From Oligoflexia bacterium (lineage in GTDB: Bacteria > Bdellovibrionota > Bdellovibrionia > Bdellovibrionales > Bdellovibrionaceae), in the NCBI GenBank assembly GCA_016861345.1, contig BOLD01000002.1, forward strand, positions 62,001 through 126,000: 64,000 bases of DNA, read 5' to 3'. The position numbers and the translations under genes are program-made. Shown piece by piece: positions 48,504 through 57,877 of this stretch. The notes beneath the pieces are model-generated. The model was not told the DNA's origin. It searched no databases and saw nothing but the letters and a program-made list of their open reading frames with translations. Position 1 is the stretch's first letter; each line of letters opens with the position of its first letter.

Positions 48504-49916
48504 ATGGCAAAAATCCATTCGATGATGGACATTGGTAAGCGGACAATGATGAATAGCCAAACGGCTCTTCAAACCGCTGGCCATAACATTGCCAATAAGA
48601 CGACGGAAGGTTACTCAAGGCAAAGAGTTGAGCTTGTTCAAGCTCAACCCATTGGTGAGGGGCGCTTGCAAATGGGCATGGGCGCTCGGGCGGCTATGGT
48701 GACTCGAGTGAACAACCCATTTCTAGATAAACAATTGCAAAAAGAAACGGGAACGATGGGTTTTCTGGATGGACGAGCAGAGGCGCTTTCTCGTGTTGAG
48801 CAAGTCTTTAACGAGCAAATGAACAAGGGCCTGAATCAATATGTTTCAGATTTCTTCAATGCCTTTCGTGAATTATCAAATAATCCAGAGTCTGTAACCA
48901 CACGAACCATGGTGAAAGAAGCTGCTGAAGCCTTAACAACTGATTTTGAACGGGTACACAATCAGCTTGAGGGTGTGCAAAAAGAAGTCGATATGCAAAT
49001 TACTCATACGGTTGAAGAGATCAACAAAATGAGTAAAGAGGTAGCTTCACTGAACGAGAAAATTGCAGCTGTTGAAATGCAAGGTGTTCCTGCAAACGAT
49101 GAGCGGGATCGGCGAGAGACTTTGATTAAGAAAATGATGGAGAAGGTGGACATTAAGGTTGCCGAAGGAAATACGGGCATGGTGTCTATTTCAACTGCAG
49201 GCAACGCGGTACTTGTTTCCGGTCTTGAGTCAATGGAGCTGACGGCCAGACACACTCATGGCACTGAGCGGATGCAGATCTTCTATAGAACTAGCTCGAC
49301 GACTCCTGATTTTAATATCACCGATCGTGTAAAGGGTGGAACTCTTGGTGGAGCTTTAGTTGTGCGAGATCAAATTGTTCCAGATTTAAAGCAAAAAGTT
49401 GATAACATGGCCTATACGATCGCTAATGAAGTTAATAAGGTGCATATACACGCCTATGACAAAAACGGTAAGGTAGGAAATTTGTTTTTTGACCGGCTAG
49501 ATGGTGTCGAAGATGCTGCGAAATACATTGTTGTTAGCGATGATATTTTAAATGATGTGACAAAGATTTCGACTGCGGCAAAGCCCAACGCTCCAGGAGA
49601 CAATACGGCGGCCAATGTCATATCGATGCTCCAGTACAAAGAAATTATGGATGAAGGATCTTCGACAATAGATGATTATTACAACTCTCAAGTGGGTCGA
49701 ATCGGAGTTATGGCGAATCGAGCCAATAAGGCCAAAGAGTCTCAGGCGAATATTTTGCAGCAAATTAGTACGATTCGAGAGAGTGTTTCCGGAGTTAGCT
49801 TGGATGAAGAGGCTACAAAGATGATTGAATATCAAAAAGCCTTTGATGCCTCAGCAAGATTGATTCGCACTGCGGATGAGATGTTCGACACGGTTTTGAG
49901 TTTAAAGAGGATGTAA
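48504..49916 (+). CDS. flgK: Flagellar hook-associated protein 1 FlgK
   Basis: SALQTAGHNIAN-type N-terminus (MNSQTALQTAGHNIANKTTEGYSRQRVELVQA) and C-terminal SGVSLDEEATKMIEYQKAFDASARLIRTADEMFDTVL. Confidence 0.96.
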   Translation: MAKIHSMMDIGKRTMMNSQTALQTAGHNIANKTTEGYSRQRVELVQAQPIGEGRLQMGMGARAAMVTRVNNPFLDKQLQKETGTMGFLDGRAEALSRVEQVFNEQMNKGLNQYVSDFFNAFRELSNNPESVTTRTMVKEAAEALTTDFERVHNQLEGVQKEVDMQITHTVEEINKMSKEVASLNEKIAAVEMQGVPANDERDRRETLIKKMMEKVDIKVAEGNTGMVSISTAGNAVLVSGLESMELTARHTHGTERMQIFYRTSSTTPDFNITDRVKGGTLGGALVVRDQIVPDLKQKVDNMAYTIANEVNKVHIHAYDKNGKVGNLFFDRLDGVEDAAKYIVVSDDILNDVTKISTAAKPNAPGDNTAANVISMLQYKEIMDEGSSTIDDYYNSQVGRIGVMANRANKAKESQANILQQISTIRESVSGVSLDEEATKMIEYQKAFDASARLIRTADEMFDTVLSLKRM

Positions 49917-49920
49917 TTAA

Positions 49921-51003
49921 ATGCGCGTAACGGATAAGATGGGATATAATCAAGTGACCCAGAATCTCCAGAAAAATCGTGGAGAGCTTTCCGATTTGCA
50001 AAATCAGGCGGCTACACAAAAGCGCATCAATAAGCCATCAGATGATCCTGTGGCTTCGGCTCGTGTTTTAAGCAATAGAACTGAAGATCGAAGCAGTCAG
50101 CAATTTATTAAGAACATCAACTCTGCTCGGTCCTTTCTCGAGTTTACCGATGTTTCCTTGGGCGAGTTATCTGAAGTTCTCATGAGAATGAAAGAGCTGG
50201 CCATTCAGCAGGCCAGTGATGCTGGGGCGAGCGATCAGACCAGAAGAGTTGTTGCTGAAGAGGTTCAGCAGGCATTTAATCAAATTATTCAAATTGGAAA
50301 TCGAAAATTAGGTGAACGATTTGTTTTTGGGGGAAATCGCACTACAAAGTCTCCCTTTGATGGCGAAGGGAATTATCTTGGTGATGATGGGGATCTTAAA
50401 ATCCACGTCAATAAGGATGCTTATGTGGCCATGAACTTGCCGGGGGATAAAGTATTTTTGGGTCAGGGTGTCGATAACGATGGCCTTATCCGTCCGCGGG
50501 CAAGTACTCCAAAGTCAGCTCAAGAGTTTATTAAATTTAAAGAAGAAGAGCGGATGCGTGATGAGCACAATCAGAATTTCCAAACTGAAAGTGTAAGAAT
50601 GAGGGGACCTGCGACTGTTCACGCCGCCCAAGAAACGTTTAACTCCAATGTGAAGGGTGATAAAGAGGGTGTTAACATTCTATCGACGATTAAGAACTTT
50701 GAGATTGCCCTTCGCACCAATGAAAAATCCCTTATTCAGGATGCCATTGACGATATTGATATGGCGTTAACTCAGGTTGTTCATGCCCGAGCTCAAGTGG
50801 GTGCGCGAATCCAGGTCCTGAATCACACTAATGATAGTTTAACTAAAAACATACAAGAGAATAAGGTGAACTCGTCCCAGCTTGAAGATGCAGATATCTT
50901 CCAGGTTGTTTCGGATATGGCCAAGACGGACAGTGCCTTGAAGGCGACCCTCGAGACTTCAGGCCGGATTATTCAACCAAGCCTACTTGACTTCTTAAAG
51001 TAA
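49921..51003 (+). CDS. flgL: Flagellar hook-associated protein FlgL
   Basis: MRVTDKMGYNQVTQNLQKNRGELSDLQNQAATQKRINKPSDDPVAS; flagellin-like C-terminus. Confidence 0.93.
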   Translation: MRVTDKMGYNQVTQNLQKNRGELSDLQNQAATQKRINKPSDDPVASARVLSNRTEDRSSQQFIKNINSARSFLEFTDVSLGELSEVLMRMKELAIQQASDAGASDQTRRVVAEEVQQAFNQIIQIGNRKLGERFVFGGNRTTKSPFDGEGNYLGDDGDLKIHVNKDAYVAMNLPGDKVFLGQGVDNDGLIRPRASTPKSAQEFIKFKEEERMRDEHNQNFQTESVRMRGPATVHAAQETFNSNVKGDKEGVNILSTIKNFEIALRTNEKSLIQDAIDDIDMALTQVVHARAQVGARIQVLNHTNDSLTKNIQENKVNSSQLEDADIFQVVSDMAKTDSALKATLETSGRIIQPSLLDFLK

Positions 51004-51013
51004 TAAATATACC

Positions 51014-51040
51014 TAATGTTCCGCCAAAATACGCCGATAG
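51014..51040 (+). promoter_or_regulatory. Candidate sigma28 (FliA)-type promoter upstream of csrA
   Basis: TAAT-N15-GCCGATAG against consensus TAAA-N15-GCCGATAA; about 22 nt before the csrA ATG. Confidence 0.45.
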
Positions 51041-51061
51041 ATAGGATGTTAGAGGTGAATT

Positions 51062-51292
51062 ATGCTTGTTCTTACACGGAAGTTGGGCGAGAGCATTGCG
51101 ATCGACGACCACATTAAAATCAGAGTAGTCCAAATCAAGGGCAAACAGGTCCGTTTGGGCATCGAAGCTCCAAAGGAAACGAAGATCCATCGGGAAGAAG
51201 TTTATCTTGCTATCCAGGATACAAATAAAGAGTCTGCGGCGGTGACTTCAGAGCGAACTCGTTCAATTTCCCGCATGCTCAAAGAAAAATAA
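51062..51292 (+). CDS. csrA: Carbon storage regulator CsrA
   Basis: MLVLTRKLGESIAIDDHIKIRVVQIKGKQVRLGIEAPKETKIHREEVYLAI. Confidence 0.97.
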   Translation: MLVLTRKLGESIAIDDHIKIRVVQIKGKQVRLGIEAPKETKIHREEVYLAIQDTNKESAAVTSERTRSISRMLKEK

Positions 51293-51444
51293 ACCTCACT
51301 TACGTTAAAATTCAATGCGCCGCATATATGCATTGGATCTAAGTCTAGTTTTTTTCATCAGCTACCCAGTTTTTTGTCTTGCTGTGTCCTATATTCAGGT
51401 GCATGCTTAAAATAAGGCCGAAATGTTTATTTTCGCAAACCTTA

Positions 51445-51990
51445 ATGGAGGGGCTCGTGGTCATTCAAACAACCCGTTTTGGACAGATTGAGGTTCAAAC
51501 TGAAGATCTCATACAGTTTCCGGAAGGGATCGTGGGTTTTCCTGATCTCAATACTTTTGTTCTCTTGGATGATCCAAATGATGATATTTTTGCTTGGTTG
51601 CAAAGTTGTAATGAGCCTGCGATCGCTTTCCCAGTTCTTGAGCCTGAGCTTTTTGCTGAGAATTATAAGGTTGTTCTCACGAAAAGTGATTACGAAGGTT
51701 TGAAGATGCAGAATATGGAGCGCGCTCGGCAGTTTTGTATCGTGACTATTCCGGATGATCCGACAAAAATGACGGCCAATATGAAGGCTCCGATTATTGT
51801 GAACGTTCCGCTCAGAATTGCTCGTCAGTGTGTTCTTCAGGATAATGGATTGGCAATTCGAGAGCCGATCTTTGCCAAGCTTCAGCAGCGTGTGTTCCAG
51901 AATCCAACTCAATCAATTAAATCCCAGTCTCAGGGGCTGGATGTTGCGATTCGGTTGCCTGAGTCGCAAGGCCCAGAAGTCACTGCCTAA
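51445..51990 (+). CDS. fliW: Flagellar assembly factor FliW
   Basis: TTRFGQIEVQTEDLIQFPEGIVGFPDLNTFVLLDDP..FAWLQSCNEPAIAFPVLEP; adjacent to csrA. Start refined from 51379. Confidence 0.93.
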   Translation: MEGLVVIQTTRFGQIEVQTEDLIQFPEGIVGFPDLNTFVLLDDPNDDIFAWLQSCNEPAIAFPVLEPELFAENYKVVLTKSDYEGLKMQNMERARQFCIVTIPDDPTKMTANMKAPIIVNVPLRIARQCVLQDNGLAIREPIFAKLQQRVFQNPTQSIKSQSQGLDVAIRLPESQGPEVTA

Positions 51991-52057
51991 TCTCAACATA
52001 ACTAACGCAGAGCGTTCTAGCCGTTGGTTTTTCGTAAGGTCATTGCGTATCCCATTC

Positions 52058-52110
52058 TCCTCCTTCACACTTTTGTAATCAACCACAAGAGTTGAGTTAT
52101 TGAAGGAGGA
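52058..52110 (+). promoter_or_regulatory. Candidate RBS-sequestering nested hairpin upstream of DUF3015 gene
   Basis: TCCTCCTTCA (52058-52067) is the perfect reverse complement of TGAAGGAGGA (52101-52110), which contains the Shine-Dalgarno. Inner stem CTTTTGT (52070-52076)/ACAAGAG (52085-52091). Confidence 0.55.
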
Positions 52111-52113
52111 TTC

Positions 52114-52596
52114 ATGAAACTATTAAAAGTTGTTGTGGCACTGACGGCTGTATTTTCAGTCGGTGTTGCCCAAGCACAGAAAAAAGAAAAAAAACAAAGT
52201 CTGCATGATCAGTTTACAGGTCAGTCCTATGGGATGGCCGGTTGCGGCCTTGGATCAGTTGTTTTCGGCGATAAGCCAGGAATGATTCAGGTTATTGCGG
52301 CTTTTGTGAATGCAACTGGATATCAAACCTTTGCAATTTCTTCTGGAACATCGAATTGCGGTGAGTCTGGAAAGGCAGCAAAGGCAACTCAGTTCATCGA
52401 GACAAACAAAATTGTTCTTGAAAAGGACATCGTTCGCGGACAGGGTGAGACTTTAACAACTTTATCTCAACTGATGGAGTGTAAGAACTCTTCTTTTGGT
52501 GAGACATTAAAGTCCAACTACTCAAACACTTTCCCACAAGGTGGAGCATCTTCAGAGGCTCTTCAAGCTGTGGCTTATCAATCTTGTCAAATCTAA
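52114..52596 (+). CDS. DUF3015 family secreted protein (paralog 1)
   Basis: Signal peptide; YGMAGCGLGSVVFG...QTFAISSGTSNC pattern. Confidence 0.88.
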   Translation: MKLLKVVVALTAVFSVGVAQAQKKEKKQSLHDQFTGQSYGMAGCGLGSVVFGDKPGMIQVIAAFVNATGYQTFAISSGTSNCGESGKAAKATQFIETNKIVLEKDIVRGQGETLTTLSQLMECKNSSFGETLKSNYSNTFPQGGASSEALQAVAYQSCQI

Positions 52597-52606
52597 GGGG
52601 TAAAAC

Positions 52607-53065
52607 ATGAAAACATTAATCGTATCACTAGTTACTCTTTTGGGTTCATTTGCACTAGCTGCTGGTTATGGTGAAGCAGGATGTGGTCTTGGCTCGATGG
52701 TCATGGGTAAGGACGGCAATCAAATTCTTGCTGCGACGACAAATGGGACATCAGGCAGTCAAACATTTGGTATCACCACTGGAACATCGAATTGCACAGA
52801 GGGTGGAGCTGTAAGATCTGCTCAGCAGGTTCCTCTCTTCATTGAAATCAATAAAATGGTTTTGGCAAAAGATGCTTCTCGTGGTCAGGGCGAGACTCTT
52901 TCTGGCTTGGCTCATTTGATGGGTTGTGACTCAGCAAAATTGGGTCAGACTTTAAAGTCAAATTACAACCAGATCTTTGTTGAAACTGGTATGAATCCAC
53001 AGGGCATCCAGTCACAGATTGAAAAGCAGGTTTCTGCGAATAAATCTCAGGCTTGCGGAGCTTAA
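52607..53065 (+). CDS. DUF3015 family secreted protein (paralog 2)
   Basis: YGEAGCGLGSMVMGKDGNQILAATTNGTSGSQTFGITTGTSNC. Confidence 0.88.
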   Translation: MKTLIVSLVTLLGSFALAAGYGEAGCGLGSMVMGKDGNQILAATTNGTSGSQTFGITTGTSNCTEGGAVRSAQQVPLFIEINKMVLAKDASRGQGETLSGLAHLMGCDSAKLGQTLKSNYNQIFVETGMNPQGIQSQIEKQVSANKSQACGA

Positions 53066-53093
53066 TCGTTTGATCTTAAAAAAGATCTGATGC

Positions 53094-53130
53094 AAAAAGG
53101 CTAGGGCTAACTCTAGCCTTTTTGTTTTTG
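53094..53130 (+). terminator. Rho-independent terminator after DUF3015 pair
   Basis: AAAAAGGCTAG-GGCTAACT-CTAGCCTTTTT followed by GTTTTTG. Confidence 0.85.
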
Positions 53131-53135
53131 GGGGA

Positions 53136-53564
53136 TTGATGATTTCAATATTAGCTGCTGTGTTGACGAATTTTGGTGGGCACTGGGTTGGAACAGGATT
53201 CGCTCATGACAAAAGTGGATGGCAAGCCAAGTGTGACCAAATAGAGTTTCAGTCTACTCAAACTGAAGAAGTCATTTCGATTCACTCAGGAAACTTAAGA
53301 TGCGGAAACTTAAAAACCACTTGGAGACCCCATCAGGTTCAAATTCGAGGAAATGAACTTTGGTTCAATGGGGAAAAGATTGGAACCATTGCAGAGACCC
53401 ATGTTCATACTGAAAGTATTTCGGCCAATTCAAAGATCAAACAAGTTTTTGATTTTGAAATCCAAGGTGAGATCATGCTGTACAATGAAATCTGGACAGA
53501 CCTTTCAGGCAGTCGAGAGTATCTGAGCATTCAAGGTCAGTTGGAACGAATAGAAAAGCCCTAA
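53136..53564 (+). CDS. Hypothetical protein
   Basis: Intact ORF with start/stop overlapping the next gene. Confidence 0.55.
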   Translation: MMISILAAVLTNFGGHWVGTGFAHDKSGWQAKCDQIEFQSTQTEEVISIHSGNLRCGNLKTTWRPHQVQIRGNELWFNGEKIGTIAETHVHTESISANSKIKQVFDFEIQGEIMLYNEIWTDLSGSREYLSIQGQLERIEKP

Positions 53565-55435
53565 TGAAGTTTATTTTTTTCTTTTTATTTTGTTTTGTGA
53601 GTATTGCTCAAGGCGAGAATGAAAAATTCGCTCTTTCAAAACCCTGGCTTCGGCTTTTGCATTATGATGTCAAAGGTACAGACCATGAGAGCCAGGTGGA
53701 TGGGCAAAATTATTTTCTCAATCCAAATGGAAAATATGATCCGATTGCAGAGTACAATTCGACATTGCAGGGGGTTATCAGCACAGCTAACGAAGCGGAA
53801 GAGTCCAATCGAGTGGGATGTCGATTTCCGGCCCGAACTTATTTGCTCAAACAAAATCATCCCGAGCTTCAAGAAAAACTTAAAAATCTTCAGTGCCCCA
53901 AGTTTGAAAAATGGTTCATCACTCTTCGCGGAGTTGGTGTTTCTTTGGTGTTCTCAAGTTATTATCTCAACAATCCCTCTTCGGCCTTTGGTCACACATT
54001 TATGAGAATCAATAAGGCTCCGACAGAATCAGGCAAGAGATTTGAGCTTTTGGATTATGGAGTGAATTATGCCGCGAACATGAGTCCAGATGAAAACCCC
54101 ATCATTTATGCTTACAAGGGGATGTTTGGATTATTCCCTGGAACTTTTGGCAGTATGCCCTATTACTACAAGGTTCGAGAGTATAATAATGCCGAGTCTC
54201 GGGATCTGTGGGAATACGAACTTAATGTCACACAGGAAAAAGTGGATCTGATGATTGCCCATCTTTGGGAGTTGGGGCCGACATACTTTGATTACTGGTA
54301 TTTGACTGAGAACTGCAGTTATCACATGTTCACAATACTTGAAGCTGTTGATCCGGATCTCGATTTGACCTCTGGGTTAAAAAAATATATCATTCCTTCG
54401 GATACAGTTCTTCATATTTATGAAGTGCCCAACTTTGTTCGCAGAGCCGTCTTTCGTCCCTCGATTCGGTCGGAACTTTTTCATCGTACAAAACTGATGT
54501 CAGAAGATGAGATTTATTTTGCTATTGATATTGTTCACCAGAAGAAAATACCAGAAAGTTCTGATTGGGTTCAGTTGAGCGATGCTTCAAAGGCTCGAAG
54601 TCTGGATATGGCTATTGATCTTGTGGACTATCAATTTCCGAAAGAAGTTCAAATTCAGGATTCGCCAGAGACAAAATTTAAAAACTCACTTCTGGGTCGA
54701 CGAAGCCAGATCCCCGTTGTCAGTCCACAGTTGGTGATTGTGCCTGAAGAAAAAGACCAGCCCCATATTGCCCACGGGTCACGTCGGATGGGGATGGGTT
54801 TTCGAGCCGGAGTCAAATCTTCGTATGTCTTGTTTCAATATAAATTCGCTCTGCATGATCAACTTGATCCCATGGGGGGATATCCTGATTATTCCGAAAT
54901 TCATTTCGGAGATTTTCAATTCACAGTTGATGACCAAAAAAGAAAATTTGAATTTGAGTCATTTTCTCTATTCGAGGTCGTCTCCCATTCCCCGTTCACA
55001 GCATTAACACCTGATATTTCTTGGCGAGTCAGAATTGGAATGGATCGATTAAGGCAAGAATCTTGTTACCTTTGTCATGCTCCCTTATTCATGGTTGGGC
55101 CGTCGATGACATTTTTACTTCCTCTTGACTCGCCACTTTCAGTCAACTTGGGGGCACGACTGATGACTTACACAACGCCCTCAGCTCCTGGGAATAAATT
55201 ATTTGTTGCTCTGGGGCCAGAGGCCCGAATGCGATATAAATTTAATGACAAGTTCATTTCCATGATTGAATATTTCTCTCGACAGGATTTCAATCGAGAG
55301 CGTGATACTCGACAGACGGTCGAGGCAAAGCTATCGATGCAGTATTCTTTTGATCAGTCGCAGGGATTTCGACTGACTGGGATCGATCGTCAGTTTGAAT
55401 CTTTTGGGGGAGCAGATTGGTTTTGGTATTATTAA
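53564..55435 (+). CDS. DUF4105 (Lnb-type N-terminal periplasmic) domain protein
   Basis: LVFSSYYLNNPSSAFGHTFMRINKA...FELLDYGVNYAA...YWYLTENCSYHMFTILE. Confidence 0.85.
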   Translation: MKFIFFFLFCFVSIAQGENEKFALSKPWLRLLHYDVKGTDHESQVDGQNYFLNPNGKYDPIAEYNSTLQGVISTANEAEESNRVGCRFPARTYLLKQNHPELQEKLKNLQCPKFEKWFITLRGVGVSLVFSSYYLNNPSSAFGHTFMRINKAPTESGKRFELLDYGVNYAANMSPDENPIIYAYKGMFGLFPGTFGSMPYYYKVREYNNAESRDLWEYELNVTQEKVDLMIAHLWELGPTYFDYWYLTENCSYHMFTILEAVDPDLDLTSGLKKYIIPSDTVLHIYEVPNFVRRAVFRPSIRSELFHRTKLMSEDEIYFAIDIVHQKKIPESSDWVQLSDASKARSLDMAIDLVDYQFPKEVQIQDSPETKFKNSLLGRRSQIPVVSPQLVIVPEEKDQPHIAHGSRRMGMGFRAGVKSSYVLFQYKFALHDQLDPMGGYPDYSEIHFGDFQFTVDDQKRKFEFESFSLFEVVSHSPFTALTPDISWRVRIGMDRLRQESCYLCHAPLFMVGPSMTFLLPLDSPLSVNLGARLMTYTTPSAPGNKLFVALGPEARMRYKFNDKFISMIEYFSRQDFNRERDTRQTVEAKLSMQYSFDQSQGFRLTGIDRQFESFGGADWFWYY

Positions 55436-56259
55436 GAGTGCTATTGATTTTGGGATTGACCATGCTTCTGGGTTGTACTCATCTTTTTTATTATCCGAAT
55501 AAGGATCGAACTTACTTTAACCCTGCTGATTTTGCTCTGTCTCCCGAGGATGTGTGGATTAAATCTGGAGAAGAAAAGATTCATGGATGGTGGTTTGCAA
55601 GTCACGAAACGCCAGCCAAGGGTACAGTTCTGTTTTTTCACGGCAACGCTGAGAACCTGTCTTCGCATTACATGTCTATGGGTTGGCTTCCAGATAGCGG
55701 GTATAACTATTTGATTATTGATTATCCTGGATATGGAAAATCAACTGGTGAGCCCACTCCGCTGGGATGTGTTCAGGCGGGCCGAGATGCTTTGAATTGG
55801 ATTCGTAAAGAAAAAGATCCAAACCCCATTATTTATGGTCAAAGCTTGGGTGGTAATGTTGCCCTTCGGGTGGCAGAAGAGGAGAAAGCCACAGGAAAAA
55901 TACGAGCTCTTGTTCTGGATTCAACTTTTCCCAGTTACCAAAAAATTGCTCGAGGTAAGCTTTCAAAATCATGGGTCACTTGGATTTTACAGCCTTTGAC
56001 CTATGTTCTGATCAGCGACAGCGGATCACCCAAGGATCTAAAATCCATTTCTCCAATCCCGACCCTTGTTTTTCACGGCCAGCTCGATCAGGTTGTAGAG
56101 CCTGAATACGGGGATATGCTTTTTACGCAGCTCAATGAGCCTAAAAAGTTCATTTCCGTTCCAGAAGCCCAACACGGGCAGGTGTTTTGGGTGGCTCAGG
56201 GGAAATACCGCCAAGATTTTCTACAATTTCTCAGTGACAATAAGGGTGAAAATAAATAA
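55417..56259 (+). CDS. Alpha/beta hydrolase (lipoprotein-like)
   Basis: TVLFFHGNAENLSSHY, DYPGYGKSTGEPT, IYGQSLGGNVALRVAEE. Confidence 0.88.
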   Translation: MVLVLLRVLLILGLTMLLGCTHLFYYPNKDRTYFNPADFALSPEDVWIKSGEEKIHGWWFASHETPAKGTVLFFHGNAENLSSHYMSMGWLPDSGYNYLIIDYPGYGKSTGEPTPLGCVQAGRDALNWIRKEKDPNPIIYGQSLGGNVALRVAEEEKATGKIRALVLDSTFPSYQKIARGKLSKSWVTWILQPLTYVLISDSGSPKDLKSISPIPTLVFHGQLDQVVEPEYGDMLFTQLNEPKKFISVPEAQHGQVFWVAQGKYRQDFLQFLSDNKGENK

Positions 56260-56343
56260 TTGTCGAAACTACCTGTCTAAAATTCTGACACTGTAGAAAG
56301 CAGCGAAGACCAAGTAGAATGGCGCCTTGCTTGTACTTAAGAC

Positions 56344-56970
56344 GTGAGGTGCTTTATGCGTTTTCTGACGATGATTCTCTCTGTGACTTTTGCCATTCAA
56401 TTTTCTTTCTCTTCTGCTCAAGCCGAAATGTATTCGAAAGATGTGAATGATCCTCATTTTATCAAGGTCTCTGCTGTGGACGGCAAATATTTGCTTCAGA
56501 TTTGTAAGACAGATGATCGTACCAAATGCCAACAGTTGGGAAATCGCCCTTACACAAATAAAGAACTGACTCAAATCAAACGCCAATTGATCTTAGCTGG
56601 TGGAGGCCGTGCACTGGCGGGAGCCATCATTGTTGCGGGAGCGACAGTTGCCGCAGGATATGTGGGGGGCGTTGCTGCTGTTTCCATGTCCGGTCCCGAG
56701 ATGGGAGCGTTGATCAATTTAATGTTGGGTCAAATTCTAGGATATGGAGCGGGCTTTGCAGGTGGTGTGGTGACAGTTGCTAAGACAATGAATCCACTTA
56801 ACCAATTCCGAGCTGCTGAGGTTGTCGGTATTTCAAATCTTCAGGGGCAAGAAATTCGAGTGAACTCTCGAATGAATTATATGGCGGCACTGATTGATGA
56901 AAAATTAAAAACTTTAGATAGCGATCAAAGTGAAACTGCGCCAATGGATCTATATTTGGTCATGCCATGA
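56344..56970 (+). CDS. Hypothetical secreted protein with Gly/Ala-rich hydrophobic segments
   Basis: Signal peptide and two Gly/Ala-rich hydrophobic stretches. Confidence 0.6.
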   Translation: MRCFMRFLTMILSVTFAIQFSFSSAQAEMYSKDVNDPHFIKVSAVDGKYLLQICKTDDRTKCQQLGNRPYTNKELTQIKRQLILAGGGRALAGAIIVAGATVAAGYVGGVAAVSMSGPEMGALINLMLGQILGYGAGFAGGVVTVAKTMNPLNQFRAAEVVGISNLQGQEIRVNSRMNYMAALIDEKLKTLDSDQSETAPMDLYLVMP

Positions 56971-57383
56971 TTTTTTCAAGTCAAAGCTCACAGGTTGTGG
57001 GGTCTCGGTTAGTTCAAGGGGCTGACCTAAAAAAGTCCTTGGTTGAGATCTGTAGGAAAGAGGACGTCCAAGCAGGAGCTATCCTGACGGCAGTAGGAAG
57101 TCTTTCTCAGCTGCATATTCGTCTTGCTGGCGCACGAGATTATCTGAAGCTTCAGGGTGTGTTTGAGATTCAGTCTCTAACAGGAACTCTTGGTCAAGAG
57201 GGCCTGCACCTTCATTTAACTGTTTCTGATCGAGAGGGAAATTTGATCGGCGGACACTTGATGGATGAGAACATTGTTCACACGACGTCTGAGTGTCTGA
57301 TTATAAAATTTGAGGATCTCATCTTTCAGCGAAGATTCGATCCTCAATCTGGTTTCAAAGAATTAATTGTCGAAAAAAACTAA
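56967..57383 (+). CDS. PPC/DUF296 domain-containing protein
   Basis: GADLKKSLVEICRKEDVQAGAILTAVGSLSQLHIRLA...EGLHLHLTVSDREGNLIGGHLMDENIVHTTSE. Confidence 0.9.
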   Translation: MIFSSQSSQVVGSRLVQGADLKKSLVEICRKEDVQAGAILTAVGSLSQLHIRLAGARDYLKLQGVFEIQSLTGTLGQEGLHLHLTVSDREGNLIGGHLMDENIVHTTSECLIIKFEDLIFQRRFDPQSGFKELIVEKN

Positions 57384-57386
57384 AAA

Positions 57387-57671
57387 CTAACCGACGTTTG
57401 TGGCCGCTTTCTTTCCTGTTTCCATTTTTTCTTTAACTTCAGTTTCGTAGGCATCCAACAGAGTTTTCATAACTTTTTTCTCTGGAATTCCAAGAATGAT
57501 AACGAGCTGTCCAAGTACATTAAATGGAACTTTGGAAAGACCACGTTCAAATAAGGACACAAACTGTGTTGAATCGTACCCAAGCTTTTGGGCGAGATCT
57601 AATTGTGTCATATTCGCTTTCTGACGATATTCTCTAACAAGTGCTCCGAGCTCAACATGAACCTGCTTCAT
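57387..57671 (-). CDS. XRE-family helix-turn-helix protein
   Basis: LVREYRQKANMTQLDLAQKLGYDSTQFVSLFERGLSKVP. Confidence 0.85.
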   Translation of the reverse strand: MKQVHVELGALVREYRQKANMTQLDLAQKLGYDSTQFVSLFERGLSKVPFNVLGQLVIILGIPEKKVMKTLLDAYETEVKEKMETGKKAATNVG

Positions 57672-57877
57672 AAGAACCTCTCTCCTTCTCGGTTTCAGCC
57701 CACTGGGGGGGGCTGGAATGAATCATTAACCTGCATTGATTCTACACCAAATGAACCGCGTCAGAATACGATAAATACAAATTAAATTCAACTTTAGGGA
57801 TGAGTTCTATTTTTGAGACATAATTTCCCAGAAACTTGCTTCCCTTATGCGTTTAATTGTTTTTTAACACCGAAAGC

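Noticed and set aside
51442-51912. Minus-strand ORF of 156 aa
   Set aside because: Antisense to fliW; no recognisable family.
57690-57720. Hairpin CAGCCC/GGGCTG with an 8-G run near the XRE gene start
   Set aside because: Short stem, no T-run and no clear relation to the RBS; insufficient evidence.
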